Assembly (NCBI RefSeq): GCF_900156315.1
Contig: NZ_FTNI01000003.1
Span: 409,667-473,666 of the forward strand
Length of the DNA: 64,000 nt
DNA from: Microbispora rosea
Lineage (GTDB): Bacteria > Actinomycetota > Actinomycetes > Streptosporangiales > Streptosporangiaceae
Direction of reading: 5' to 3'
In this document: one piece after another, positions 42,149 through 51,782 of the stretch
Numbering within the stretch: position 1 is the stretch's first letter
Layout of the letters: every line of letters starts with the position of its first letter
Notes under the pieces: model-generated
Database searches by the model: none
What the model saw: only the letters and a program-made list of their open reading frames with translations
Told to the model about the DNA's origin: nothing
Made by a program: the position numbers and the translations under genes

Positions 42149-42447
42149 GACGTGCTCACCTCTCATCGGCCGCTGTGCCGCTCGGCCAGTCGGGCGGTCG
42201 GCCGGTCGGGCGGAGCCCTGTGGTGGACTCCGCAGGTCGTACAAGCCGTTGATAGGGCCCGAGGGTTGCAGAGTGCTTGACCTTCCCTTGCCTGCGGCGC
42301 TCCTGCCCGTGGCCGGTCAAGAGCGCCACAGGCTCGGAGGTCACCGCCGCCGGCGGGTGGCCTCCTCACGATGTGGGCGTCGTGCCCTGCTGGGCGCCTC
42401 GCGACCCACGCAGGTGGAACCGCCGGAGCCGGGGGACGAAACGCAGG
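42149..42447. other. Intergenic region between secreted protein and sbcC
   Basis: Nearly 300 bp between two minus-strand genes. It holds a direct repeat of about 16 bp (CGGCCAGTCGGGCGG-type, two copies near 42181-42212) and nested inverted repeats after the sbcC stop (CTTGACC...GGTCAAG and GGCGCTC...GAGCGCC between about 42276 and 42330) that could terminate sbcC transcription. No gene is convincing. Confidence 0.45.
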
Positions 42448-45400
42448 TCAGCGGTGCGACAGGGTGGATCCGGACCGGCCCTTGACCACGCGGAGCTGCG
42501 CGGGGATGCGCACCCGGAGCTCGGCGACGTGGCTGACCACGCCGACGGCCCGGCCGCCCTCGCGCAGGCCGTCGAGGATGTCGAGCACGTCGTCGAGCGT
42601 CTCGTCGTCGAGCGTGCCGAAGCCCTCGTCCACGAAGAGGCTGCCGATCTCCGCCCCGCCCGCCTCGTCGGTCACCACGTCGGCCAGGCCCAGCGCCAGG
42701 GCGAGCGAGGTGATGAAGCTCTCGCCGCCCGAAAGCGTGGCCGGGTCGCGTTCCACGCCGGTCCAGGCGTCGAGCACGCGCAGGCCCAGCCCGCCGCCCG
42801 ACCGGCCCCGGTCGCCCGCGGACCGGTTCAGATCGTGCCGCAGCAGGTAGCGCCCGCTCGACATGCGATCGAGCCGCTCGTTCGCCGCGTCGACGACCTG
42901 GCGGAGGCGTTCGCCCAGCACGTACGCCGACAGCCTCATGTGCCACCGGTTGTCGCCGGACGTGCCGGTCGCCAGCTCGGCGAGCCGGCGCGCCAGGCGG
43001 TGCCGTTCCTCGGCGGGCCGGTAGGCGCGCAGCGCGGCGTCCAGTTCGCCGGCGAGCCCGGTGAGCTGGTCGAGCCTGCCCTTCGCCCGGTCGCGTGCCG
43101 AGGTGCGGCCGGTGTGGTCCCGCTCGGCGTGCTCGTGACCGGCTTCCAGCTCAGGCAGGTCCGCGGTGGGCTCGGCCGCCGCCGCGACCAGTTCGGGATC
43201 GGCGAGCAGCCCCTCGACCGTGGCGCGCTCGGCGTCCAGGTGTCCCAGCCGCTCGGACATCGTCTCCCGGTCCTCCGGCGTGCGCACCGCGGCCGCCGCG
43301 TGCTCCACGCTCGCGAACCCCTCCCCGCCGGCGGCCCTGGCCGCCTCGGCGACCGCGGTCTCGCTCTCGCGATCGGCGACGGCCGCCGCGGCCGTCGCCT
43401 CGGCGGCCTCCCTGAGCAGGTCCGCCTCCTCACCCAGCCGGTCGAGGCGGGCGGCGAGCGAGGGGTCCTCGCCCCGGGCGGCGTCGATCACCTCGGCCAG
43501 CCTGCGCTCGTCGGCCTCCAGCCCGTCCCGCTGCGCGCGTGCCTCGGCGAGCGCCGCACCGGTGCGCGCGGCCCGCGCGCCCAGCTCCTCCAGTTCGGCC
43601 GCGAGCCGGGCGGCGCGGGCGGTCAGTTCCTCTTCGGCGGCCGCCAGGGAGCGGGCGCGTTCCAGCTCCGCCTCCGCCGTCGCGAGGTCGCCCTTCAGAC
43701 CGGCGGCGAGCCGCTCGCCCTCCGCGAGCAGGGCATTCCTCCTGGTCCTGGTCTCGGTCAGCAGCCCGGTCAGCTCGGCGGCCCGGTCTCGCGCCGACTC
43801 CAGCTCCGCCGCGAGCCGTCCGGCCTCCGCCTCGGCCGCCGCGACCGCCGTCTCGGCCGCGCTCAGCCGCGTCAGCTCCTCGTGGGCGTCCGCGAGGGCG
43901 GCGGACGCGTCCTCCTGGGACAGGTCCGCGGCTCGCGCCGCCGCGTCGCCGAGCCGCGACGAGAGCGCGGCGACGGTCGTCTCCGCCTCCTCGCGAGCCC
44001 GCTGCGCGGCCTCGAACGCCTCCTGCGCCGACTGCTCGTCGTCCGCGGTCGCGGTCCGTCCGGCGGGCGCGGCGGGGCTGGGGTGTTCGGTGGCGCCGCA
44101 GACGGCGCAGGGCGCACCGGCCACGAGCCCGGCCGCCAGCTCGGCGGCCATCCCGTCGATCCTGGCCTGGCGGACCTCCTGGAGCCGGTCGCGACGCTCC
44201 TGGGCCAGGTCGACGGCGGCGCGCCGGTCGTGCTCGGCCTGCTCCAGGTCGGCGGTCAGGGCGTCGCGCAACCGCGCGGCCTCCAGCCGCTCCCCCGCCA
44301 TCTGAGCGGCGGCCTCCAGCGCGGGGACGCGCGCGGCCATGTCGCGCAGGCCCCTGAGCCGCTCCTCTGCCCCGGCCAGCAGTTCCGGCAGCTCTGCCTG
44401 CGCGGCCCGGGCCCGGGCCTCGTCCTCGGCGAGCCGCGCCAGTTCGGCGTCCAGCAGCGCGGCCTGCCCGGTGACCTGGCGTAGCCGGAGCGCGGTGTCC
44501 CTGGCGGCCGTCAGGCCCGGCAGGGACGCCGCCGCCGCACGCGCCCCGGCGAGCCGTTCCTCGACGTCGAGCCGCTCGGCCGGCAGGGCCGCCAGCCGCC
44601 GCGTCAGCCCCGCCTCCTCTCCGGCCAGCTCCGCCAGCGCGCGTTCGGCGTCCGCGCGCTCGCCTCGCACCTGCCGCAGGCGCGCCTCCTCCGGAAGGAT
44701 CTGGCGCACCCGGGCGACCTCGTCGCGCCGCTCCCGCTCCAGCACGGCCACCCGCTCCGGATCCGGCAGCTCCGTGTCGATCCGCTCCAGATCCGGCAGC
44801 TCGGCATCGATCCAAGCAGTGCCCATCGGATCCGGGTCCTGCGCGCCGGGCCGGGCGGCGACGCTCCCGGTCCCCGGCTGCATGACACCCTGCCGCGTGG
44901 CCTCCGGCCAGTCCGCGGCCGGTTCCCCGCCGGGCTCCGGCCCGAGGCAGGGAAGCGCGCGAAGCACGGCGTCGGCGGCCACCCGCCGCGCCTTGGCGGC
45001 GGCCTCCGCCCGCTGGGCGGCCTGCCGGATCAGCGGCGCCACGCGGTCGGCGCGCGCCGCCTCGTCGAGCATCGCCTCCAGGTCCGACCGCTCGTCCGCC
45101 GCCCCGTCGAGCTCCTGCCGCCGCGCGAGGGCTGCGGCGTGCCTGCGCTGCCGGTCGGCCAGGGCCCGGCCCTCCTCCAGACGGGCGCGGGCCGACAGCA
45201 GCGCCTCCTGACTCGCCGCACGGGCCGCGACCGCGTCGGCGAGCGCGCCGCGGGCGAGGTCGAGCACCTCCCCCGCCCAGGCCGCGGGGTCGCCGGCCTC
45301 CTCGGGCAGCGGCAGGTCGTCGCCCGCCGCGCCGCGCATGCGGTCCAGCACCGACTCGACCCGCTGGCCGAGCTCCTGCGCCTCCCGCCAGGTGCGCGTG

Positions 45401-45993
45401 CGATGGTCGGCCAGCCACCGCTCCACGTCGCTGAACACCCGCACGGAGAAGAGCCGTTCCAGCAGTTCCCGCCGCTCCTCGCCGCCGGCCCGCAGGAACC
45501 TCGCGAACTCGCCCTGCGGCAGCATCGCCACCTGGCAGAACTGGGCCGCGGTCATGCCCGTCAGCGTGTTCACGAAGTCGCCTGCCTCGTCGCTGCGGGT
45601 GCTGCGCACGACCCACTGCCCGCCGGGCTCGGTCAGCTCCTCGACGCGAGCCTTGGCCTTCTCCTCGACCAGGCCGGAACCCCGCAGCTTCGGCCGCATC
45701 CAGGCGGGCGAACGGGTGATGCGCAGGCGCCTGCCCCGGATCGTCAGCTCCAGCGTCACCGACGGCCCGCGGTCGGGCGGCGCGTGGTCGCAGCGCAGGC
45801 TACGGGCGCTCTCCCGCTGACCGGGCACCCTGCCGTACAGGGCGTAGCAGACGGCGTCGAGCACGGTCGTCTTGCCGGCGCCGGTCGGCCCGTGGATCAG
45901 GAACAGGCCCGCCTCGCCGAGCGCGTCGAAGTCGACCTCCTCCGTGCCGGGGAACGACCCGAACGCGACCAGGCGGAGCTTGTGCAGCCTCAC
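42448..45993 (-). CDS. sbcC: SbcC-type exonuclease ATPase subunit
   Basis: An 1181-residue Rad50-like ATPase. Walker A is GPTGAGKTT (residues 35-43). Two long Arg/Glu/Ala-rich coiled coils flank a zinc-hook CAVC near residue 630. The signature motif (TLSGGESFITSLALALGLAD) and Walker B (LFVDEGFGTLDDET) lie near the C-terminus. With SbcD it cleaves DNA hairpins and processes double-strand breaks. The GTG at 45993 follows GAGGAGG. It is downstream of sbcD by 58 bp. Only one CxxC is present per monomer, as expected for a dimer hook. Confidence 0.96.
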   Translation of the reverse strand: MRLHKLRLVAFGSFPGTEEVDFDALGEAGLFLIHGPTGAGKTTVLDAVCYALYGRVPGQRESARSLRCDHAPPDRGPSVTLELTIRGRRLRITRSPAWMRPKLRGSGLVEEKAKARVEELTEPGGQWVVRSTRSDEAGDFVNTLTGMTAAQFCQVAMLPQGEFARFLRAGGEERRELLERLFSVRVFSDVERWLADHRTRTWREAQELGQRVESVLDRMRGAAGDDLPLPEEAGDPAAWAGEVLDLARGALADAVAARAASQEALLSARARLEEGRALADRQRRHAAALARRQELDGAADERSDLEAMLDEAARADRVAPLIRQAAQRAEAAAKARRVAADAVLRALPCLGPEPGGEPAADWPEATRQGVMQPGTGSVAARPGAQDPDPMGTAWIDAELPDLERIDTELPDPERVAVLERERRDEVARVRQILPEEARLRQVRGERADAERALAELAGEEAGLTRRLAALPAERLDVEERLAGARAAAASLPGLTAARDTALRLRQVTGQAALLDAELARLAEDEARARAAQAELPELLAGAEERLRGLRDMAARVPALEAAAQMAGERLEAARLRDALTADLEQAEHDRRAAVDLAQERRDRLQEVRQARIDGMAAELAAGLVAGAPCAVCGATEHPSPAAPAGRTATADDEQSAQEAFEAAQRAREEAETTVAALSSRLGDAAARAADLSQEDASAALADAHEELTRLSAAETAVAAAEAEAGRLAAELESARDRAAELTGLLTETRTRRNALLAEGERLAAGLKGDLATAEAELERARSLAAAEEELTARAARLAAELEELGARAARTGAALAEARAQRDGLEADERRLAEVIDAARGEDPSLAARLDRLGEEADLLREAAEATAAAAVADRESETAVAEAARAAGGEGFASVEHAAAAVRTPEDRETMSERLGHLDAERATVEGLLADPELVAAAAEPTADLPELEAGHEHAERDHTGRTSARDRAKGRLDQLTGLAGELDAALRAYRPAEERHRLARRLAELATGTSGDNRWHMRLSAYVLGERLRQVVDAANERLDRMSSGRYLLRHDLNRSAGDRGRSGGGLGLRVLDAWTGVERDPATLSGGESFITSLALALGLADVVTDEAGGAEIGSLFVDEGFGTLDDETLDDVLDILDGLREGGRAVGVVSHVAELRVRIPAQLRVVKGRSGSTLSHR

Positions 45994-46051
45994 CGGACCT
46001 CCTCACTCGTCCGCGGGTCTGGCGTACGCCGGCGCCCACCGCTCCGCTCCC

Positions 46052-47152
46052 TCACGCGCTCTCCTTGATCCGGCACGCCTCGACCGCCTCCTGCAGCAGG
46101 CGCCGTTCGTCGTCGTCCGCGGGCTCACCGCGGACCTCGCGCACGAAGTCGAGCGCCACCTCGATCTCGGCCCGGCCGGCGAGCCTCGCCCTCCCCGCCG
46201 GTCCCTCCGCCACGCCGTCCGGCTGGAAGGCGAGCGCCAGCGTGTGCGGGAAGCGCCGGCGCAGGCGCTCCATCGCCTCGCGCGGACGCACCGGATCGGT
46301 CAGCGTCACCTGCAGCCAGTGGTCCTCGTACCGCTCGAAGCGGCCGTCGGTCAGCAGGTCGTCGATTCGTCCCCGCACGGTGCTCACCGGCCGGGGCACC
46401 GGTGCGGGGACGAACTCCGTGCGGCCGGCGTCGAGGTCGGCCAGCCAGGAGCCCTTGGTGTGGCCGGCCTCGGAGAAGGAGTAGGCGATCGGCGAGCCGC
46501 TGTAGCGGACCGTCTCGCTCATCACCTGACGGCCGTGCAGGTGCCCCAGCGCCGCGTAGTCGACCCCGGAGAACGCGCTCAACGGCACGTGCGCGACCCC
46601 GCCGACGCTGATGTCCCGCTCGCTGTCGCTGGCCTCTCCCCCGGTGACGAACGCGTGGGCGAGCACGACCTTGCGCGCCGCCGGATGCGCCCGCACCCGG
46701 TCCATCGCGTACGTGACGGCGGCGGTGTGGCTGCGCTCGGCCAGCTCCCACGGCCCCCTGACCAGCTCGGGCTCCAGGTAGGGGATGCCGAAGAACGCCA
46801 CGTCGCCGATCACGATCGGCTCCCAGGCCCGGCCGGGGTCGGTGCGCAGGTGCACCCGCTCCATCAGGTCGGCGCCGAAGCCCAGCCGTACGGCGGAGTC
46901 GTGGTTGCCGCTGATCAGCACGGTGTGCACGCCGAGTGCCTTGAGCCTGGCGAGCGCCTCGTTGCACAGCGCGACCGCGTCGACGGGAGGCAGGGCGCGG
47001 TCGTAGACGTCGCCGGAGACCACGACGACGTCCACGTGCTCGGCCCGCACGGTCTCGACCAGGTGATCGACGAACGCGGCCTGGGCGCCGAGCAGGCTCT
47101 CCCGGTGGAACGACCGGCCGAGGTGCCAGTCGGAGCTGTGCAGGACACGCAT
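46052..47152 (-). CDS. sbcD: SbcD-type exonuclease subunit
   Basis: A 366-residue Mre11-like nuclease. The phosphoesterase motifs are intact: SSDWHLGRSFH (residues 6-16), VVVSGDVYDRA, LISGNHDSAVRL, LAHAFVTGG and LGHLHGRQ. Its C-terminal capping region follows (about 260-366). It forms the nuclease of the SbcCD complex, with sbcC directly downstream. The ATG at 47152 gives the standard MRVLHSSDWHLG start; no strong ribosome site is visible. Divergent from the alpha/beta hydrolase gene. Confidence 0.96.
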   Translation of the reverse strand: MRVLHSSDWHLGRSFHRESLLGAQAAFVDHLVETVRAEHVDVVVVSGDVYDRALPPVDAVALCNEALARLKALGVHTVLISGNHDSAVRLGFGADLMERVHLRTDPGRAWEPIVIGDVAFFGIPYLEPELVRGPWELAERSHTAAVTYAMDRVRAHPAARKVVLAHAFVTGGEASDSERDISVGGVAHVPLSAFSGVDYAALGHLHGRQVMSETVRYSGSPIAYSFSEAGHTKGSWLADLDAGRTEFVPAPVPRPVSTVRGRIDDLLTDGRFERYEDHWLQVTLTDPVRPREAMERLRRRFPHTLALAFQPDGVAEGPAGRARLAGRAEIEVALDFVREVRGEPADDDERRLLQEAVEACRIKESA

Positions 47153-47279
47153 GTCGCAGGAAGCTAACAGGTCCCGCCGACAAACGCGGCCCCAACCGCC
47201 CCTCTGGTGCACGACGCAAAGAAGGAGTAATGACTTAGCCTGGGTTCGGTATCACGAGTACGCATGGGGGAGCGGCCTC

Positions 47280-48785
47280 ATGAACGTCGGCCGGGGCACT
47301 CTCGGGATGATCGCCGGTGTGCTGATGGTGGCGCTCGCCGCCGTCGGCCACCTGCTCTCCCCGCCGGCCTTCGATCCCCCACCCCTGTCCACTTCGCCCC
47401 AGTTCCGCGACTTACCTCCCCAGCCCGCCACGGAAGTGCGGCCGGTCGCCCGCACCGACAGGTTCCGCACCGAGACGCTCCTCGTGCCGGCGAAGAACGA
47501 GACGCTGAAGGCGACGATCCGGGCGCCCCTGTCCCCCGGACGCCATCCCGCGATGGTGTTCGTGCAGGGCTCGGGCTCGGGCGACGGCGGGGAGTTCACC
47601 CAGCAGGCCGAGTGGCTGGCCAGGGCGGGCGTCGTCACGCTGGCGTACGACAAGCGGACGGTGGGCTACTCCTTCCGCAGCCGCGACTTCGGCCTGCTCG
47701 CCGACGACGCCCTGCGCATGCTGCGGGTGCTGCGCGGACGGCCCGACGTCGACCCGGCGCGCGCCGGCCTGTGGGGCGTCAGCGAGGGTGGCTGGGTCGT
47801 CCCGATCGCCGCCGCGCGTGATCCCCAGGCCGCGTTCGTGGTCCTGGTCTCCTCTCCGAACGTCTCACCGCTGCGCCAGGTCGCCTGGGCGCTGAACGAG
47901 CAACTGCTGCGCCTGCACGCCCCGACCGGCGTACGCGACCTGCTCACCCGCGCGATGGGCGGGGTCGGCTTCGACTTCCTGCGGTACGACGGTGAGCCCG
48001 CCCTGCGCGGGATCACCCAGCCCGTCCTGGCGTTGTACGGCACCGACGACCCGTCCATCCCCTTCGTGGAGAGCACCGAGACGCTCACCGGCGCCCTGGC
48101 CGAGAGCGGCAACGCCGACTACACGATCCGCTTCCTCGCCGGGGCCGACCACGCCATGCGGATCCGCGGCGGGACGTACGCCGCGGACTACCTGCCCACG
48201 CTGGCCAACTGGATGAAGGACCTGCCGCGTACGGCCAGGCCCTCGGTGGCGATCGCGGGGGCGACGCCGGTGCAGCGCTTCGAGGCCGCCGACGTGCCGG
48301 CCGCGCCGTGGTGGGGCGGCAGCACGATCCTGTGGCTCACGCTCTGCCTGGCCGCGGTGGGCTACGTCGCGGCGCCGGTCACCGAGATGGTCGTCCGGCT
48401 GCGCGGGCGCGACCTGCGGCTGCAGGCCAGGATGGAGGCCACGGTGCAACTGTGGCCGTCCATCCGGCGGCGGCTGCGCAGGATGGCCTGGACCGGCCTC
48501 GGGGAGCTCGCCGCGGTCCTGGCGTTCATCACGCTCATCGTGCTGTTCTCGGTCAACCAGGCCGGCGCCTGGCCCGCCGTACAGGCCGGATGGCTGGTCG
48601 TGCGCCTGCTCGCCCTCCTGATGCTCGTGCAGACGGTCACGACGTTCGCTGCGGTGTCCGGCGGCCTGCGGGACGGCTGGGAGCCGACGCCATGGCAGAA
48701 GAGCGTCCTCGCCGGCGTGCTCGGCGGGACCGCGCTGCTGCTGCTGACCGCCGCCTACTACGGCCTGTTCGCCTTCCCCTGGTAG
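47280..48785 (+). CDS. Alpha/beta hydrolase with C-terminal membrane domain
   Basis: A 501-residue protein with an N-terminal helix (about 8-27), then an alpha/beta hydrolase domain facing outward (about 60-320). This has MVFVQGSGSGDGG as oxyanion region, nucleophile S168 in WGVSEGG, an acid in YGTDDPSIP and the histidine in GADHAM. After it come four C-terminal transmembrane helices (about 345-500). The nucleophile-GG context resembles acyl-peptide-like esterases of the DLH/BAAT group. A substrate cannot be told. The ATG at 47280 follows GGGGGAG. Divergent from sbcD. Confidence 0.85.
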   Translation: MNVGRGTLGMIAGVLMVALAAVGHLLSPPAFDPPPLSTSPQFRDLPPQPATEVRPVARTDRFRTETLLVPAKNETLKATIRAPLSPGRHPAMVFVQGSGSGDGGEFTQQAEWLARAGVVTLAYDKRTVGYSFRSRDFGLLADDALRMLRVLRGRPDVDPARAGLWGVSEGGWVVPIAAARDPQAAFVVLVSSPNVSPLRQVAWALNEQLLRLHAPTGVRDLLTRAMGGVGFDFLRYDGEPALRGITQPVLALYGTDDPSIPFVESTETLTGALAESGNADYTIRFLAGADHAMRIRGGTYAADYLPTLANWMKDLPRTARPSVAIAGATPVQRFEAADVPAAPWWGGSTILWLTLCLAAVGYVAAPVTEMVVRLRGRDLRLQARMEATVQLWPSIRRRLRRMAWTGLGELAAVLAFITLIVLFSVNQAGAWPAVQAGWLVVRLLALLMLVQTVTTFAAVSGGLRDGWEPTPWQKSVLAGVLGGTALLLLTAAYYGLFAFPW

Positions 48786-48840
48786 CCGGTTCGGGTTCGG
48801 GCGGCGACCCCGCGAGGAGGTCCGGTCCCCGAGCGGGCGA

Positions 48841-49263
48841 TCAGCCCAGTTCCTCGGCCATCCGAGCCGTGATGGTGGTCAGCACGCGCGCCGCGACAGC
48901 CAGGTCCGCGGCCGGAACCGAACCGTAGGCACGGCCGAGGATCTCGCCGGACTCGGCACGCACCTTCGCCACCAGCGCGCGGCCGGCGTCGGTGACCTCG
49001 ACCTGGTCGCCGGGCGTCTCCCTCACCAGGCCGGCGCCGGCCAGGGCCGCCAGGGCGGTGCCGACGTCGGCGGGCCGCCACAGGGTCAGCTGGGCGACGT
49101 GGGCCACGTGCGCGGCCCGCTCGACCGTGCCGCCTGCGGCAAGGGCCTGGTTCAGGGTGATCCACTGCTTCTCGTCGACGGTCGTGCCCGACAGCGCGCG
49201 GGTCAGGACCGCCGTGTGGTGCTTCTCGGCCCGGCCGACGATCGCGGGGTTCAGGGTGGCCAT
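48841..49263 (-). CDS. MarR-like winged-helix protein
   Basis: A 140-residue protein with a winged-helix layout: helices up to WITLNQALAAGGTVERAAHVAHVAQ, a recognition-like helix (RPADVGTALAALAGAGLVRE) and a wing strand (QVEVTDAGRALV), ending in a dimerisation helix. It resembles MarR/PadR-type regulators but the recognition helix is short and divergent, so the call is moderate. The ATG at 49263 follows AAGGAGA. It is divergent from a TetR-family gene with 131 bp between, and the TetR protein probably regulates it. Confidence 0.75.
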   Translation of the reverse strand: MATLNPAIVGRAEKHHTAVLTRALSGTTVDEKQWITLNQALAAGGTVERAAHVAHVAQLTLWRPADVGTALAALAGAGLVRETPGDQVEVTDAGRALVAKVRAESGEILGRAYGSVPAADLAVAARVLTTITARMAEELG

Positions 49264-49312
49264 GTCGATCTCCTTGCGTGCAGCGCGTCCTTGGATACGC
49301 AGATTCTGACAC

Positions 49313-49349
49313 TCAGTCTCAATAATGCACAAGTACCATGAGAGACTGA
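49313..49349. promoter_or_regulatory. Inverted repeat in the MarR-like / TetR promoter region
   Basis: TCAGTCTC (49313-49320) and GAGACTGA (49342-49349) form a perfect 8-bp inverted repeat about 50 bp from each divergent start, in an AT-rich stretch. A second short pair (CTGAA...TTCAG) overlaps its right arm. Candidate operator for the TetR-family neighbour. Confidence 0.5.
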
Positions 49350-49394
49350 AGCTCATAAGAGATTCAGGATCGGGTCGAGAGTAGGATTCCGGGC

Positions 49395-50024
49395 ATGACC
49401 GCCGACGACCGCTCGCTGCCGCTACGTGAACGCAAGCGCCTGCGCACCCGACGCGCCATCGCCGACATCGCACTGCGCCTGTTCACGGAGAAGGGCTTCC
49501 ACGCCACCACGGTGGAAGAACTCGTCGGTGAGGCGGAGGTCTCACGCAGCACGTTCTTCCGCGCGTTCGCGACCAAGGAAGCGGCGGCCGTCGAGGCCGA
49601 GACCGAACTGTGGACGACCTATCTGGGAGAGCTCGCGGACCGCCGGCCGTCCGGCCCGGTGCTCGCCGGACTGTGCGACACCCTCGCCCGCACCGCCGGC
49701 GTCCTGCCGCCCGACTGGGACCACCGCTACATGGCCACCCGGCGCCTGATCCTCACCAGCCCCGCCCTGCTGGGCCACGTCGAGTACCAGCGCACCGGGG
49801 TGGAAAGGCAGGTCGTCGCCTGTCTGGCGGAAAAGCTCGGCCTCGACCCCGATGACCTGCGGTTGCGCATCCTGGCCGAACTGGCGACCACCGCCTGGAG
49901 CGTCGCCGCCCGCGACTGGGTCCGCGACGGCGGCGACGGCGGCCGCCAGGCGCTCACCGACCGGCTGCGCGACGCCTTCGCGGCCGTCCCCGACGCCCTG
50001 AACCTCTCCCCGGGCGCATCGTGA
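49395..50024 (+). CDS. TetR-family transcriptional regulator
   Basis: A 209-residue regulator with the TetR HTH near the N-terminus (RTRRAIADIALRLFTEKGFH, VGEAEVSRSTFFRAFATKEAA) and a C-terminal helical domain (LCDTLARTAGVLPPDWDHRYMATRRLI, ILAELATTAWSVAARDWV) of the MftR/AcrR-like type. It is divergent from a MarR-like gene, which is its likely target. Ligand unknown. Confidence 0.92.
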   Translation: MTADDRSLPLRERKRLRTRRAIADIALRLFTEKGFHATTVEELVGEAEVSRSTFFRAFATKEAAAVEAETELWTTYLGELADRRPSGPVLAGLCDTLARTAGVLPPDWDHRYMATRRLILTSPALLGHVEYQRTGVERQVVACLAEKLGLDPDDLRLRILAELATTAWSVAARDWVRDGGDGGRQALTDRLRDAFAAVPDALNLSPGAS

Positions 50025-50189
50025 CCGGCGACCCGGATCCGGCCGGTCGCACGTCCCGCCACCGGCCGTTCGATCGGCGCTCAAGGCCGGTTCCCCCGTA
50101 GGGGCGAGCACTGGTCAAATCCGGGTACGGACTTCCCCTGCTCGGGCCGGTCACGGGTTTTCCGCGGCCGGTGTCGCTTCAATTGACAC

Positions 50190-51719
50190 GTGGTCACCCC
50201 TGATCTCGCACCCCGGAACGGCTCCCCGCCGGCGACGCGTCGCGGCGGGCCGGCGTTCGGAGCCACCGCGCTCATCGGCTGGGTCGCGCTGTCGGCGGTG
50301 CTGCCCGGAGCGGCGCACCTGCGCGCGGGCCGGTGGCGCAGCGGGCTGGTCCTGCTGAGCTGCTACCTGACCGTGGTCGTCGCCGTCGTGTTCGTCGCCG
50401 CCGGCGCGGACGCCGGCCTCGCCGGCCGCGCCCTGGGCTGGCTCGGCCAGATCTCACTGGTGTTCGCGGCCTGTGCCGTCGCCTGGTTCTGGCTGGTCAT
50501 CCGTTCGTACGTCGTCCTGCGGCCCGGCCGGCTGCCCCGCAGGGGGCAGGTCCTCACCGGGCTGGTCGCGGGCGTGCTCGCGGTCGTCGTCGCGGTGCCG
50601 TTCGCGATCGCCGCCCGATACGTCCGCGTGTCCGAGCAGACCCTCGACTCGCTGTTCGCCGCACCGGCCGGGAGCGGTCAGGCGGGCGGCGCCGTACGCA
50701 GGGACGACCCGTGGGCGGGCCGCGACCGGGTCAACGTGCTCCTGCTCGGCGGCGACTGGGGCGACGACCGGATCGGGATGCGCACCGACAGCATCAACGT
50801 CGCCAGCGTGGACGTGCGGACCGGCAACACCGTGCTGCTCGGCCTGCCGCGCAACCTGGAGCACGTCCGCTTCCCTCCGGGCAGCGCCATGGCCACCCGC
50901 TTCCCCTTCGGTTTCCAGCTCCCGGAGTATCGCCCCGGCTGGCGGGAGGACCTGCTGTTCTCGGTGTGGCAGTACGCCAACGACCATCCCGAGCTGTTCG
51001 GCGGGCGGCGGAACATGGGCGCCGAGGTCCTCAAGGAGACGGTCGGCCACATCCTCGGCCTGCGGATCGACTGGTACGCGCTGGCCAACATCTGGGGCTT
51101 CGCGAAGATGATCGACGCCCTCGGCGGGCTCGTGGTGACGGTGGACCGCGACATCGTGTACGGCCTGCACAACGAGGGCGTCGTCAGGTCGGGCACCCGG
51201 CGGCTGAGCGGCACCGAGGCGCTGTGGTTCGCCCGCTCCCGCACCTTCAGCGATGACTTCGACCGGATGCACCGGCAGCGGTGCGTCCTCGGGGCCCTGC
51301 TCTCCCAGGCCGACCCGGCCACGGTGCTGACGCGGTTCACCGAGATCGCGGCGGCCACGCGCAGGATCATCAGCACCGACGTGCCCCGGCCCATGCTGGA
51401 ACACCTCGTGCCGCTGGCCTGGAAGGTCAAGCACGCCGCGATCACCAGCCTGCAGTTCGTGCCGCCCCTGATCAACACCGCCTATCCCGACTGGGACCGG
51501 ATCCGGCTGCTCACGGCCAAGGCGATCCGCGCCTCGGCGCACACCCAGGCCGGCCCTTCCGCGACGCCGTCCGGCTCCCCGACCGCGTTCTCGTCCGCGC
51601 CGGGGCGGCACCGGCACCGGCACTCGCCGTCGCCCTCCCCCACGCCCGTGCTCTCGCCTCTGGGGACGCCGAGCCCGATCGACGACGGCTGCGGGGCCCA
51701 CATGGCGATGGCGCGCTGA
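50190..51719 (+). CDS. LytR-CpsA-Psr family protein
   Basis: A 509-residue membrane protein: three or four N-terminal transmembrane helices (about 25-160), then the extracellular LCP domain (about 180-400) with VNVLLLGGDWGDD, the arginine/aspartate pattern RTDSINVASVDV, LLGLPRNLEHV and RLSGTEALWFARSR with RMHRQRCVLGAL, and a His/Ser/Pro-rich C-terminal tail (GRHRHRHSPSPSPTP). LCP enzymes transfer undecaprenyl-linked glycopolymers to peptidoglycan; in actinobacteria that means teichoic acids or arabinogalactan-like polymers. Extra N-terminal helices compared with single-helix LCP proteins are unusual but known. The GTG at 50190 is the first start in the open frame. Confidence 0.92.
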   Translation: MVTPDLAPRNGSPPATRRGGPAFGATALIGWVALSAVLPGAAHLRAGRWRSGLVLLSCYLTVVVAVVFVAAGADAGLAGRALGWLGQISLVFAACAVAWFWLVIRSYVVLRPGRLPRRGQVLTGLVAGVLAVVVAVPFAIAARYVRVSEQTLDSLFAAPAGSGQAGGAVRRDDPWAGRDRVNVLLLGGDWGDDRIGMRTDSINVASVDVRTGNTVLLGLPRNLEHVRFPPGSAMATRFPFGFQLPEYRPGWREDLLFSVWQYANDHPELFGGRRNMGAEVLKETVGHILGLRIDWYALANIWGFAKMIDALGGLVVTVDRDIVYGLHNEGVVRSGTRRLSGTEALWFARSRTFSDDFDRMHRQRCVLGALLSQADPATVLTRFTEIAAATRRIISTDVPRPMLEHLVPLAWKVKHAAITSLQFVPPLINTAYPDWDRIRLLTAKAIRASAHTQAGPSATPSGSPTAFSSAPGRHRHRHSPSPSPTPVLSPLGTPSPIDDGCGAHMAMAR

Positions 51720-51782
51720 GCCCGTGTCCTCCCGTCCGCGCCGGCGACCCGCCCACGGCAGGCGACGATGCTCCCAGGGATG

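Noticed and set aside
42150..42447. Short coding frames between the secreted protein and sbcC
   Set aside because: They have no ribosome site, no motif and overlap on several frames; composition matches non-coding GC-rich DNA.
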